A stretch of DNA of 64,000 nucleotides from Caballeronia pedi. Lineage in GTDB: Bacteria > Pseudomonadota > Gammaproteobacteria > Burkholderiales > Burkholderiaceae. Where the stretch lies: NCBI RefSeq assembly GCF_001544915.2, contig NZ_FCOE02000009.1, forward strand, positions 1 through 64,000, written 5' to 3'. Positions 8,653 through 16,716 of the stretch are shown here, piece by piece (within the stretch, counting starts at the first letter, position 1; each line of letters opens with the position of its first letter). A model generated the notes under the pieces. It was not told where the DNA came from. It ran no database searches and worked only from the letters and a program-made list of their open reading frames with translations. Made by a program: the position numbers and the translations under genes.

Positions 8653-9941
8653 TTTTGTTCCTCGATGAGCCAGTTTTTCAGCGCGTCTTGTGCGCTGGCG
8701 GCGGCAGACTGCTCGCCGAGCTTGTCGATCGGCAGAAGCGCCGATTGGACCGTCAGAACGGCTGCATTACCGCCCATCGGCGGCAAGTTTTCCTTCACGC
8801 GGCACTCGTCGCGCGTCATGAGGCCGTTTTGCGTCATCGTCGAGTAAAAAGATGCGCGCCCGGTACTGTCAGCGCGCAAAAGACCCTCGACTGAAAACTC
8901 GGCGTAGTACTGCTTGCGTTCCGTGGTCGTCAAACAGCCCTTTTTCACGGTCTGCTCGATCCGTGTGAGCCACGGACGCAGTGCGAACGACAGGAAACCG
9001 AGCACCTGCTGCTCAAGCCCGGTTCCCCAGCTGGTCGATTTCTCGCTGTGGCCCACCATGAACGGCGGCACGCGGAACCAGCGGCAGATCTCTTCGACGT
9101 TGAAAGACTTCGTTTCGAGCAGCTGCACGTCACCCGGATTCATGGTGATGGCCTGATACTTCATGCCGGCCTCAAGCACCATCGTCTTTCCGGCCTGCAT
9201 TGCGCCGCCGAACTGCTCGGTCAGACTCGTGCGAATCTCGTTGCGCTTCTCTTTCGGAAGCACCTGGTCGGTCGACAGCACGCCAGACGGGCGCAGACCA
9301 TTCCGGAACACGCTGCTGCTCGTCTTGTTGGCCGCCGTGGCGTTGCCGAGCACCTCGCGCGCATACGAAATCACCGACAGTCCCATGAACCCGTCGAGAC
9401 TGAAGCCGCGAAAGTGCAAAACATCGTCTTCCGATAGCGTCACGGTCGTGCCGTCGAGATCCTGATACTTGTACTGCAGCGCGCCGTTGCTCAGCCGCTT
9501 CACTTCCGTGCGCTGCGGCAGCATCGGTTCAAGGCCGATGATCACGTTGGCAGAGCGCAACTTGCGCGCGTAGCCATTGCCCCATAGCAACATGCTTGCG
9601 ACGATCACTTCCCAGAACTCGACGGCGGTGTTTTCCGCGTTCGGCTGGCTGTGAAGGATGTCGTAGAGCTGGTGCGTCGTCGCGAGCGTGCGAGTGCCGT
9701 CCGATGCCTTCTTGTAGAGATTCATCGGCAGCGTCGCGATCGTCTCCGCGATCAATCGCACGCACGCCCATGCCGCCGACAACTGAAGCGCCGAATCGAC
9801 CGTGACAGTCTCGCCGCTCGACGAATTCATGCCGCCCCATGCGGCCCAGAACGAGCCGTCCGTCAACGAAATGGGCACGCCAAGCCACTTCAGAACGCTC
9901 GCCTTGAAGCGTCCTGGCGACTTTTGCTTGTCCTGTTTCAT
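8649..9941 (-). CDS. Portal protein, HK97 family
   Basis: 430 residues. Features include SAAWACVRLIAETIATLPMN near residue 55, the DVLHFRGFSLDGFMGLSVIS block, and LETKSFNVEEICRWFRVPPF, all typical of HK97-type portals. The dodecameric ring is the DNA entry and exit vertex. It overlaps terL upstream and the protease downstream, each by 4 nt. Confidence 0.94.
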   Translation of the reverse strand: MKQDKQKSPGRFKASVLKWLGVPISLTDGSFWAAWGGMNSSSGETVTVDSALQLSAAWACVRLIAETIATLPMNLYKKASDGTRTLATTHQLYDILHSQPNAENTAVEFWEVIVASMLLWGNGYARKLRSANVIIGLEPMLPQRTEVKRLSNGALQYKYQDLDGTTVTLSEDDVLHFRGFSLDGFMGLSVISYAREVLGNATAANKTSSSVFRNGLRPSGVLSTDQVLPKEKRNEIRTSLTEQFGGAMQAGKTMVLEAGMKYQAITMNPGDVQLLETKSFNVEEICRWFRVPPFMVGHSEKSTSWGTGLEQQVLGFLSFALRPWLTRIEQTVKKGCLTTTERKQYYAEFSVEGLLRADSTGRASFYSTMTQNGLMTRDECRVKENLPPMGGNAAVLTVQSALLPIDKLGEQSAAASAQDALKNWLIEEQK

Positions 9942-11611
9942 ACGATGATGGGGTTCTCGAAGAAATCGTTGATGCCCGCGAGGCTCTCAGGATTGAGTGC
10001 CATCAGCGAAATCGCATCGAATGTCGCCATCAAAGGGTCGATTTTTCCCGTCCCCGAGGCCTGTTTTGTGATGTTCACGGCGTTGCCGACCGGCACGATG
10101 CGCGCATTTCCGACGCACCACGCCATCAAAGTCTGTCCGCCGTGAATCAGCACGCCTTCAGCGAGCTTCCGCTCTGCGGTTTTGATCGCGCCAGACAGTT
10201 TCCAGCCTTGCGAGATGCCGATTACCTTGTCTTGCGGCACTTCGGCCTCGACAAGCGCGTCGAGCACCCCGCCTATGCCGGCCGGATCCGCGCCAACACG
10301 ATCAAGAAGCCCCGCGCGCTCGATGCTCGCGACAATGTCGGCGACGTCGGTTACGTCGTCGCCAATCTGCGCCACTACCGTCAGGTCGCCTTCCTTCTCG
10401 AAGTCGTGCAAACGCGACGCGATCTCTTTGCGCCGCTCGAAGACTGACGGATGCGCCCATGCATGCGTCCACAGCAGCCAACGGCGCGTCTCGCGCTCGC
10501 GACCGATGACGGCGAGGCCCAGCAAATCGTCCAGGCCGCCGCCGTCGATGCCGACGTCGATTACTTCGCTACGTTCGATGAGCTGCTCAAGCGAGATGCG
10601 CGGCGCGCGCGCGGCGCTTTCCCAGAAATCCGCACCCGCCCAGCGATCGCTGCGCAGCGCGAGGCCGATTTCGACGTTCGCATGCTTCGCGAGGAAGCCG
10701 CGAAACGACTCTTCGCTCTCGGTTTTTGCCTTCGCAAACTCGCGTTTCAGGAACGCTTCGTCGACGGAAAACCCAAGATTCGGGTTCACCATCGCGAGGT
10801 TTTCCGCCAGCAGGTGCTCTTTGCGCGCCACCATCTCCGGCGGATGCTCGAAGATGACGGGCACGAAGCACTTGTCGAGCACCTTGCCGTCGCGCACGTC
10901 GCGCGCGTACTGCAACTTCTGCTTGAACACGCCCGCCGGCGGATCGTCGGACTGCGTCGTCAAGTAAATGACGAACCCTTCCGGGCGCGACGCCAGGCCG
11001 CCGATCGCTTCGCGCAGCATGTTCTCGGCGTTCGGCTGCTTGCCGAACAACCACACCTCATCGACCAACGTGCCGACGCTCTTCTTGCCGCCGACCGTGT
11101 TCGAATCGGCCGCCACCACCTTCAGCGTCGCGCCGCTCGTGCGGTGCGTGATCGTCTTGATGTGCGTCTGCACCTGGAACAGGTCGTCGAGCTCCGGCTC
11201 GTGCTTGACCATGTCGCGGCTCGGCGCGAACGAGTTGTTCGCCACCTCGATTGTCGGCGCCAAGATCGCGTATTCGGCCGACATGCGCCAGTTCAGGATC
11301 ATCGCCGTCATCATGATCCCGGCTGCCAGCGTCGACTTGCTGTTCTTCTTCGGGATGCACACAAACCACTCGGTGATCAACCGTCGGCCGCTCTCCGCGT
11401 CGTATGCACCGAAGATCGATGCGACTAGATCGAAGACCCAAGGCGCGCACGACTCGCCGAACGTCGGGCTGCCCGGCGCGTCGACGATCTTCAGTTCCTT
11501 GAACACCGCGAGCGCCTGCTCGGCCTGCTCGGGAAATATCGGCGGCGGAATGATCGACCGCCCCGTCTTGAGCCGCTCGGCCCAATCGGGACATGCCGTC
11601 GACCATTCCAT
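9938..11611 (-). CDS. Terminase large subunit
   Basis: About 557 residues from the ATG at 11611; a TTG one codon earlier directly follows the upstream stop. A Walker A-like PKKNSKST is at about 88-95 and Walker B-like GTLVDEVW at about 181-188. The nuclease half begins near VIDVGIDGGGLDDLLG, with the first acidic metal ligand. The arrangement matches the Terminase_1/YmfN class of HK97-like phages. It packages DNA into the prohead with TerS. Confidence 0.93.
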   Translation of the reverse strand: MEWSTACPDWAERLKTGRSIIPPPIFPEQAEQALAVFKELKIVDAPGSPTFGESCAPWVFDLVASIFGAYDAESGRRLITEWFVCIPKKNSKSTLAAGIMMTAMILNWRMSAEYAILAPTIEVANNSFAPSRDMVKHEPELDDLFQVQTHIKTITHRTSGATLKVVAADSNTVGGKKSVGTLVDEVWLFGKQPNAENMLREAIGGLASRPEGFVIYLTTQSDDPPAGVFKQKLQYARDVRDGKVLDKCFVPVIFEHPPEMVARKEHLLAENLAMVNPNLGFSVDEAFLKREFAKAKTESEESFRGFLAKHANVEIGLALRSDRWAGADFWESAARAPRISLEQLIERSEVIDVGIDGGGLDDLLGLAVIGRERETRRWLLWTHAWAHPSVFERRKEIASRLHDFEKEGDLTVVAQIGDDVTDVADIVASIERAGLLDRVGADPAGIGGVLDALVEAEVPQDKVIGISQGWKLSGAIKTAERKLAEGVLIHGGQTLMAWCVGNARIVPVGNAVNITKQASGTGKIDPLMATFDAISLMALNPESLAGINDFFENPIIV

Positions 11612-11614
11612 CAA

Positions 11615-11794
11615 TCAATTGGCCCAGACGTTTTCGCCGCCGGCTGCCAGATAGCCGCTCTTGATCGTGTCGCGCACGTTCGGCAGGCTCTCGCGGAGCG
11701 CCCTCACATGCAACGAATCAGGCATAGGCATGCTCAATGCCGTAATCAGGTTATCGAGCGTATCGATTGCCTCGGCGATTTCGTCCATGGTCAT
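11615..11794 (-). CDS. Small phage protein between terS and terL
   Basis: 59 residues starting MTMDEIAEAIDTLDNLITAL. The ATG overlaps the terS stop (ATGA) and the stop lies 3 nt before the terL ATG, so it is translationally coupled to both. It is a mostly helical, acidic protein. I do not recognise a family; the tight coupling argues for a packaging accessory. Confidence 0.65.
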   Translation of the reverse strand: MTMDEIAEAIDTLDNLITALSMPMPDSLHVRALRESLPNVRDTIKSGYLAAGGENVWAN

Positions 11795-12327
11795 TTCCGG
11801 TTGTTGACGATCAGCTTCGGCGCAGCGAGAGATGCGAACTTACTCGCGGCCTTCTCGGCAGCCTGCGTCTTCGCATCCTTCTTGCCGCCCTCGCCGAGCT
11901 TCTGGTGCATGAAAGGCATGAGGACCTGCGCGGCCGTCACGCGCAGACGCGGCTCCGTGCGGCCGTCGTTCATCGCGGCCAGCAGAAACGCCTTCGGATC
12001 CGAAAAGCGCGTCATCGCGTTCAGGTCGAAGCCCGCCGCGCGCGCCGCGCTCGCCATGGCGTCTGCCGCGCTCACCGCGTCGCCATCCACGCCTTCGTCG
12101 GAATCTCCATCGGTCGGCAAAGGCGCTTTCGGTGACCGCGCGGCCTTCGCGCCTCCTTTTTTGCGATGGTCCGACAGGTACGCGGTGACGGCCGGGTCTT
12201 TAACAAGACGCGATCCGGCAGCCGATGCAGTTTTAACGCTGTAGCCTGCCTCGACAGCCGCGTCCTTATTGGACTTGCCGGTCAAAACAGCGTCGGCAAA
12301 CAGCCGTTTTTTCGCTGTTAAAGCCAT
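11791..12327 (-). CDS. Terminase small subunit
   Basis: 178 residues from the ATG at 12327, which has AAGGAT 8 nt upstream. The N-terminus has the Terminase_2-type helix-turn-helix (LTGKSNKDAAVEAGYSVKTA) for pac/cos recognition. A long Ala/Lys-rich C-terminal helix would bind TerL. It is followed by the 59-residue gene and then terL. Confidence 0.85.
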   Translation of the reverse strand: MALTAKKRLFADAVLTGKSNKDAAVEAGYSVKTASAAGSRLVKDPAVTAYLSDHRKKGGAKAARSPKAPLPTDGDSDEGVDGDAVSAADAMASAARAAGFDLNAMTRFSDPKAFLLAAMNDGRTEPRLRVTAAQVLMPFMHQKLGEGGKKDAKTQAAEKAASKFASLAAPKLIVNNRK

Positions 12328-12504
12328 TAACAAATCCTTAAAAGGGCGATTTTTTCTGTCCGTGCGGGAACGGGCGGTCTAGAGCCGTTTTAGGCTCAGA
12401 CTATTGGCCCACCCCTCCCTATCTATCGGTATATTTTACAATCTGCTGAAATTTTGAGCAGACCGGCAAAATATCTGCCGATTTCGTTTGTTTCACGCAA
12501 CGTT

Positions 12505-12900
12505 TCACGAGATTTGCTGCTCGATCCGTTGCTTTTCGGCGCTGTGGTGCCGCGCGCACAGGCTCTGCCACCTGCTGCTGTCCCAGAAGACCTGCATGTC
12601 ACCGCGGTGCGGATCGATGTGGTCAACGACCGATGCGTACGGCAGCGCAATGCGCCGCTCGGAGCACGCGAGGATGGTCGCCTCGATGCTCGTCGCCGTG
12701 ATTCCAGCGTCACGCAAGCAGAAAGCACAAAAGGGATGCGCGGCAAGGAACGTCGCGCGTGCCTTCTGCCACTTGTACCCGTAGCCGCGCTGCGTGCTGC
12801 TCGTCTTATCCGTGCGCCATGAACCAGGCTGCATCGTTGCCACTCGTGCGGCTGCCTGTTGCAGGCGCGGCTTGAGCGTTTGCAGTTTCGGTCGATTCAT
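12505..12900 (-). CDS. HNH endonuclease, packaging-associated
   Basis: 131 residues from the ATG at 12900. It has CAFC (58-61), then VVDHIDPHRG (His94), and LCARHH (115-119): the zinc-bound HNH fold. HNH proteins beside the terminase genes of HK97-like phages assist cos cleavage with TerL. It lies 177 nt upstream of terS, on the same strand. Confidence 0.88.
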   Translation of the reverse strand: MNRPKLQTLKPRLQQAAARVATMQPGSWRTDKTSSTQRGYGYKWQKARATFLAAHPFCAFCLRDAGITATSIEATILACSERRIALPYASVVDHIDPHRGDMQVFWDSSRWQSLCARHHSAEKQRIEQQIS

Positions 12901-12954
12901 TGCGCTGTAGAATCGTTGCGCCGGATCGGCCCGGCACATTCAAAGGAGAATCGC

Positions 12955-13185
12955 ATGTCAATCGGCGGACCAGCCTTTCCAGTTCCCGACGTACTCAACT
13001 CAAATGGGCAGATCCAGCCATCGTCAGAAGCTGGCATGACGCTTCGAGACTACCTCGCTGCGCAGGCGCTGATCGGCTTGCTGAGCAGGCCGGTAGGGAC
13101 TACCGTGATGCAGAATCCTCAGCAGCGGTTTGCGGAGACCGCCTATGCATATGCTGACGCGATGATTGCTGCGCGCGGCAAGTAA
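12955..13185 (+). CDS. Small conserved phage protein, antisense to late operon
   Basis: 76 residues starting MSIGGPAFPVPDVLNSNGQI, with AAAGGAG at an ideal distance, so it is clearly a gene. Proteins of this size with a GMTLRDYLAAQAL segment are common in phages of Proteobacteria, without known function. It points against all neighbouring late genes and ends at a bidirectional terminator, so it has its own transcription. Confidence 0.75.
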   Translation: MSIGGPAFPVPDVLNSNGQIQPSSEAGMTLRDYLAAQALIGLLSRPVGTTVMQNPQQRFAETAYAYADAMIAARGK

Positions 13186-13190
13186 AAGCA

Positions 13191-13224
13191 AAAAGCCCGC
13201 ACGGCGCAAACCGAGCGGGCTTTT
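13191..13224 (+). terminator. Bidirectional rho-independent terminator
   Basis: The stem AAAAGCCCGC/GCGGGCTTTT has a 14-nt loop and T-runs on both strands. It ends the plus-strand 76-residue gene and also faces transcription arriving from hicAB. Confidence 0.8.
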
Positions 13225-13291
13225 CTTTGGGCGAGCGAACGCCCCACGCGCGAAATAGTACGATAAGACGGACGGGTTTACAACCCTTTCT

Positions 13292-13708
13292 TTACGCGAT
13301 GCTGATCTCAAGCTGCTTGCCCAAAACGGACAAGGCCTCTGCGATCGTATCGATCTTGGTGGCGTGATTCAGCGTCATGATGCGGTTTACATCCTGTGGA
13401 CGCGTACTAAGTCGGCGTGCGAGCTCCGACGGCGTGACACCCTGAGCGATCATCTCGTTAAGCAATAGGATCTTGGCCGAGACGCTGGCTGGCAGCGCGA
13501 CCAGTTCCTCACCTTTCTTTGCTTTCGACGGAGACGGCACCGGGCGTTTGTCTTCGAAGTAGAAGTCCATCGCGGTAAGCAGCGCGTCGGCGGCCATTTC
13601 GCGCGCCTCATCGAGGGTATCGCCCTGCGTCAGCGCCTCCGGAATATCCCGAAACGAGACGACGAAGCCAGATCCTTCCGGCTCGAACAGTGCGGGGTAA
13701 CGAAACAT
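13292..13708 (-). CDS. hicB: HicB antitoxin
   Basis: 138 residues from the ATG at 13708 (GGAG 8 nt upstream). The N-terminal partial RNase H-like fold is visible (MFRYPALFEPEGSGFVVSF, DIPEALTQGDTLDEA) and an HTH follows at about 95-130 (VTPSELARRLSTRPQDVNRI). It neutralises HicA and binds the operator upstream of hicA. The order hicA-hicB is standard; the genes are 56 nt apart with a small GC-rich hairpin between them. Confidence 0.9.
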   Translation of the reverse strand: MFRYPALFEPEGSGFVVSFRDIPEALTQGDTLDEAREMAADALLTAMDFYFEDKRPVPSPSKAKKGEELVALPASVSAKILLLNEMIAQGVTPSELARRLSTRPQDVNRIMTLNHATKIDTIAEALSVLGKQLEISIA

Positions 13709-13764
13709 AGTGCACTCCATTGCATGAGAAACGGTGCGGAGAAAGCCCCTTCCGGGGCTCCCTC

Positions 13765-13941
13765 TCATTTCAGGTTGAGTTGCTTCAAAATCTTCTGCCT
13801 TAGACCTTCCCCGATTTCGTGGCCGGGATGCCTTGGCAGGGTGGTTTGTTTGCCGTTCAGGTAGACCTTCGTGTGATTCGAGCCTTCCTTGAAGATCGCG
13901 CCCTGTTCAGCGAGCCACCTCTTGAACTCACTCTGCTTCAC
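13765..13941 (-). CDS. hicA: HicA mRNA interferase toxin
   Basis: 58 residues with a GTG start preceded by GGAGAGG. It reads MKQSEFKRWLAEQGAIFKEG, then the active His23 in SNHTKVYLNG, and the LPRHPGHEIGEGL motif; all match the HicA double-stranded RNA-binding fold. It blocks translation by cutting mRNA and is held by HicB. As a moron in the late region it probably stabilises the prophage or limits other phages. Confidence 0.9.
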   Translation of the reverse strand: MKQSEFKRWLAEQGAIFKEGSNHTKVYLNGKQTTLPRHPGHEIGEGLRQKILKQLNLK

Positions 13942-13954
13942 CGCCTCTCCGTGT

Positions 13955-13999
13955 TGTTGAACATGAACCCATGTTAAACATTTTTGCTTAAATACGCAA
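13955..13999 (-). promoter_or_regulatory. hicAB promoter and operator
   Basis: In the minus direction TTGCGT (-35, 13994-13999) and TAACAT (-10, 13971-13976) are 17 bp apart. The -10 is embedded in the inverted repeat TGTTTAACATG-GGTT-CATGTTCAACA, arms 10/11 matched, at 13955-13980. That is the expected layout for autorepression by HicB. Confidence 0.7.
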
Positions 14000-14020
14000 G
14001 GAGTTTTTAAACGTTTTTGT

Positions 14021-14614
14021 TTATTTCAAGCGAGGCGAGCGTGTGCTCAGAAGCCCCTTCGCCACCAGTGCAGGACGCATCAATGCCTTCGCCTCAGCGT
14101 AGTCTTGATCCTGAGTCGCCGGGCTGCGCGGGTTTTGAAACACGACAGCGCCCGCGACGAAGTTGCGAACGGCGGTCATCACGGCGATGCGATGCGCGAG
14201 AGACAGCTTCTGAATGATCGGATCGACGATCTGCCCAGTCGCCGCGCGCAGTTGGTGATCGACCACGTCGTTGAGCTGGTCGTAATCCATCCATTGATTG
14301 CTGATCTTGAAGTCACGGCACGTCGCGTCCGCGCGGCCGTATCCGAGCGCCGGCTCATATGCCTGACTCCACTCGTACCACTCGGTCAGCACCGCATCGA
14401 TCTCATCAGCGGCGATTGCGCTCGTCGTCATGTTCGTCCTCTTTCCGTATTGTTCGCAGCGATGTCCGTGGTTCTTGCCGTTGGCGCAGATGGTTTGCAT
14501 GGAGCCGATAAATTCGTAGGTTCGTTCGTGTGGGCATCCCTTGCAGGTGCCGCCCTCCTTTGCGATCAGTTGCAGCAACGGATCGCGGAATGTGCGCGGC
14601 GCGCGCGGTGTCAA
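14021..14614 (-). CDS. Phage protein with Cys-rich head and conserved C-terminal domain
   Basis: 197 residues if translated from the TTG that overlaps the ninX-like stop. Residues 1-61 hold CKGCPHE, CANGKNHGHRC and look like a small zinc-binding protein. Residues 62 onward (MTTSAIAADEIDAVLTEW) form a separate helical domain with their own ATG at 14431 and GAGG 8 nt upstream. Either this is a natural fusion, or two proteins come from one frame. I cannot assign a function to either half. Confidence 0.65.
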   Translation of the reverse strand: MTPRAPRTFRDPLLQLIAKEGGTCKGCPHERTYEFIGSMQTICANGKNHGHRCEQYGKRTNMTTSAIAADEIDAVLTEWYEWSQAYEPALGYGRADATCRDFKISNQWMDYDQLNDVVDHQLRAATGQIVDPIIQKLSLAHRIAVMTAVRNFVAGAVVFQNPRSPATQDQDYAEAKALMRPALVAKGLLSTRSPRLK

Positions 14615-14961
14615 TCGGACACCTCATAACCGAAGACCTCTGCAACGCGCAGCCGACATACCGCGACCATCAGCGATTCATCCACGAAGACTCCGTGGAA
14701 ATCTGCGTTGAGTTGGGCTTCTGCGAGCCATTCGATCTTTCCGTCGTCGCGGAGTCGTGGGTACGTCACATAGCGCTGCCGCACGGCGATCGGTGCGACG
14801 ATGTTCAGATTTCCGGATGGCTGGTATTCAACCGGGCCTAGGCTCGCTACATCGATTTGGCACCAGTCGGCCCCGCACGCATGCCGCACTTCGGGAAGCA
14901 GACCTTCGGCCTTCGCCACCCAATAGTCGAGCTGCGCGCCGGAGAGTTGAGCGACGTTCAT
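14611..14961 (-). CDS. NinX-like phage protein (DUF2591)
   Basis: 116 residues from the ATG at 14961 with GGAGG 8 nt upstream. The start MNVAQLSGAQLDYWVAKAEG is the hallmark of the P22 NinX family, and YVTYPRLRDDGKIEWL and the D-P-like end fit it. The family sits in nin-type regions between replication and late genes, as here. Its function is unknown. The ATG overlaps the stop of the 36-residue upstream gene. Confidence 0.82.
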   Translation of the reverse strand: MNVAQLSGAQLDYWVAKAEGLLPEVRHACGADWCQIDVASLGPVEYQPSGNLNIVAPIAVRQRYVTYPRLRDDGKIEWLAEAQLNADFHGVFVDESLMVAVCRLRVAEVFGYEVSD

Positions 14962-15068
14962 CGACCAGCCTCCCATTGGAGATAGACAGAGAACAGGCAG
15001 CCCAGCAGTACAGGCCACACGAGTGCGAAGACAACGCCGGCGGCGTCCTGCGAGATGACGGCGCTCAT
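14958..15068 (-). CDS. 36-residue single-span membrane protein
   Basis: MSAVISQDAAGVVFALVWPV is followed by a hydrophobic stretch through LLGCLFSVYL and a charged end. Both ends are coupled by ATGA overlaps with neighbouring genes, which is strong evidence that it is translated. One membrane helix at about 11-30. Function unknown. Confidence 0.65.
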   Translation of the reverse strand: MSAVISQDAAGVVFALVWPVLLGCLFSVYLQWEAGR

Positions 15069-15370
15069 GCCCATGCCCTCATTTCAATGCCGAGAGCCAG
15101 CTTGAACGCTTCAGGCAGGTTGACCTCGGCAGGCAGATCATTGTCAAGAGGAAGGCCGCTAACCGGGCGTAACCAGTCATCCGGAATATGCGGATCGGTG
15201 ATAAAGCCGCTTCGAATCGTGCTGACAGGCTCGCGCGTTCGGCACACCCAGCACGGGCCGTACGTCGGATCCGCCTCAAGGTCACCGAGCACTTCGACGA
15301 TCTTTCCGATGTGCCCCGGTGCCGTCGGCGCTTTTACGATCATTGCCAAATCACCCGGTTTGCAGTTCAT
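15065..15370 (-). CDS. Conserved phage protein, unknown
   Basis: 101 residues: MNCKPGDLAMIVKAPTAPGH then IGKIVEVLG, a small beta-barrel-like start, with CWVCRT in the middle. Similar MxxxPGDLAxIV proteins occur in the nin-like regions of Burkholderia phages, without function. It overlaps the 36-residue gene by 4 nt. Confidence 0.7.
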   Translation of the reverse strand: MNCKPGDLAMIVKAPTAPGHIGKIVEVLGDLEADPTYGPCWVCRTREPVSTIRSGFITDPHIPDDWLRPVSGLPLDNDLPAEVNLPEAFKLALGIEMRAWA

Positions 15371-15709
15371 CTACGCCACCTCTCTCACATCCATCTCGTT
15401 CATGCCGCTCGCGAGGAACGGCGCCAATGTCTTGGGGTTGTCGTCTACATACGCCCGAATGCGATACACGCCAGGCTCAATCCACGCATCGTCGAGAATC
15501 GGTATCCCTGCGCGCCGATCCTCGGGAATCCATGCATCAACCCAGACAAACGGTCGGTCTTTGCTCTGAAGCTTCGGAAGCGCCAGCCGATACACCGTCG
15601 TGACGAGCGGCCGCGTCAGCCGGAATGGCTCCATCGCGTACCGCTTCCCGTTGCGACCGCGCGGCGTGCGCCACACCGTTTCCGTCGGAATTCGAATCGA
15701 ACACAACAC
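15371..15709 (-). CDS. Phage hypothetical protein, unknown
   Basis: 112 residues from a GTG preceded by GGAGGAAG, which decides the start. The middle reads PFVWVDAWIPEDRRAGIPIL and GVYRIRAYVDDNPKTLAPFL, a beta-rich pattern. It ends immediately before the next ATG. Its first 172 nt overlap the 3' end of the YbcO-like gene in another frame. Confidence 0.65.
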   Translation of the reverse strand: MLCSIRIPTETVWRTPRGRNGKRYAMEPFRLTRPLVTTVYRLALPKLQSKDRPFVWVDAWIPEDRRAGIPILDDAWIEPGVYRIRAYVDDNPKTLAPFLASGMNEMDVREVA

Positions 15710-16124
15710 CTTCTTCCTCCTTCAAACCCATCTTTCGCGCGCGCACTGGCATCCAGCGGTCATAGGCGCGGTCCCATGCAGCGAATTTCTCTTCTCGCGC
15801 CGCCGAGCCTTGGTCGATCCATGTGTGACATGCCCCGCATCCGGGAACGGTCTTCTCGTGCTTCGCTTTGATGCCCATGCCTTTGCCGTCTCGCGACTGG
15901 TTCGAATGGCACGGCACGACCGTCGCGCTGCCGATACACACGCCGAAGATGCGCAGATAGCAGGCTTCACCCGCGCACGCCGCCAGATACTTCGAGCCCT
16001 CTGCGACCGTCGGCTTCTTCACGCGGCGCTTCATCGCCGAGCGACGCAGCGACGCCGCGCGATCGGCGAGCGGCCAAGCGGTGCGCTTCATTGGAGCCTT
16101 GCGTTGGATCGGCGAGCGCTTCAT
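15537..16124 (-). CDS. YbcO-like (DUF1364) nuclease-domain protein
   Basis: Starts at the ATG 16124, coupled by ATGA to the upstream gene. Residues 1-115 match the DUF1364/YbcO family: MKRSPIQRKAPMKRTAW, KYLAACAGEACYLRI, VVPCHSNQS, GMGIKAKHEKTVPGCGACH and a WIDQG motif, with four Cys and His candidates for zinc. The family usually has about 95-120 residues; here the frame runs on to 195, across the start of the next gene, and the extra residues look like out-of-frame coding. In lambdoid phages this family sits near rusA/ninG-type recombination genes. Confidence 0.8.
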   Translation of the reverse strand: MKRSPIQRKAPMKRTAWPLADRAASLRRSAMKRRVKKPTVAEGSKYLAACAGEACYLRIFGVCIGSATVVPCHSNQSRDGKGMGIKAKHEKTVPGCGACHTWIDQGSAAREEKFAAWDRAYDRWMPVRARKMGLKEEEGVVFDSNSDGNGVAHAARSQREAVRDGAIPADAAARHDGVSAGASEASEQRPTVCLG

Positions 16125-16252
16125 TGGCCCCTCATCAAAGAGAAAACCGCCAGCGCCATCATGGCGGCCGCGCTCCACATGGCAACTCGAGGACTGCTCG
16201 CATGCGCGGTATAGATCGTTCCGAGAACCACGAAATAACGAGAGTCCTTCAT
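16121..16252 (-). CDS. 43-residue phage membrane protein
   Basis: MKDSRYFVVLGTIYTAHASS followed by a second hydrophobic part (VAMWSAAAMMALAVFSL). Start and stop each overlap a neighbour by ATGA. One or two short membrane segments. No known family. Confidence 0.6.
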   Translation of the reverse strand: MKDSRYFVVLGTIYTAHASSPRVAMWSAAAMMALAVFSLMRGQ

Positions 16253-16716
16253 TGGTCGCAGCCCTTGCCGACGACGTGCGAGTCACCCGGCGCCGTGAAC
16301 TTCTGCCAGTGGATCCAGCCCTGCTCGGGGCAATGGAATCCCCAATGCCTATAGCGTGGACCGGTGACGAAGATCGTCCAGCACTCGCCGTGCGTCAGCT
16401 CAATGCGGTGCGCGAAGGTGCCGAACAGGCGCAGCTTCCACTGGCCGGCGGTGCGCTCGGTGCGCACGTTGATGCCGCCCGGCGCGATCGTGTGCTCGGT
16501 GTACGTGCCGCGCAGCAGGATCGACAGATTCGACCAAGGGTGATCGTGCAGCGCGCGGTCGTCGTCGCTGCGCATGAAGCGATGCAGGTAGACGTTGAAG
16601 AAGCGATTGCGCGGGATGACCCACCAGCGGAGCAAATACGGGTCGTCGTGGCCGCCGATGACGACATCGGGCGCGCGGCGCGTCATGCGCGAGATGATCC
16701 ATTCGCGGAGCTTCAT
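16249..16716 (-). CDS. Cupin-like phage protein
   Basis: 155 residues from the ATG at 16716 with GGAGG 9 nt upstream. A small beta-barrel of cupin type is suggested by NVYLHRFMRSDDDRALHDHP, LLRGTYTEHTI and HRIELTHGECWTIFVTGP: three His clusters that could bind metal (HR...HDHP, TEH, H in the last third). The reaction and substrate are unknown. It overlaps the HTH gene upstream by 4 nt. Confidence 0.65.
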   Translation of the reverse strand: MKLREWIISRMTRRAPDVVIGGHDDPYLLRWWVIPRNRFFNVYLHRFMRSDDDRALHDHPWSNLSILLRGTYTEHTIAPGGINVRTERTAGQWKLRLFGTFAHRIELTHGECWTIFVTGPRYRHWGFHCPEQGWIHWQKFTAPGDSHVVGKGCDQ

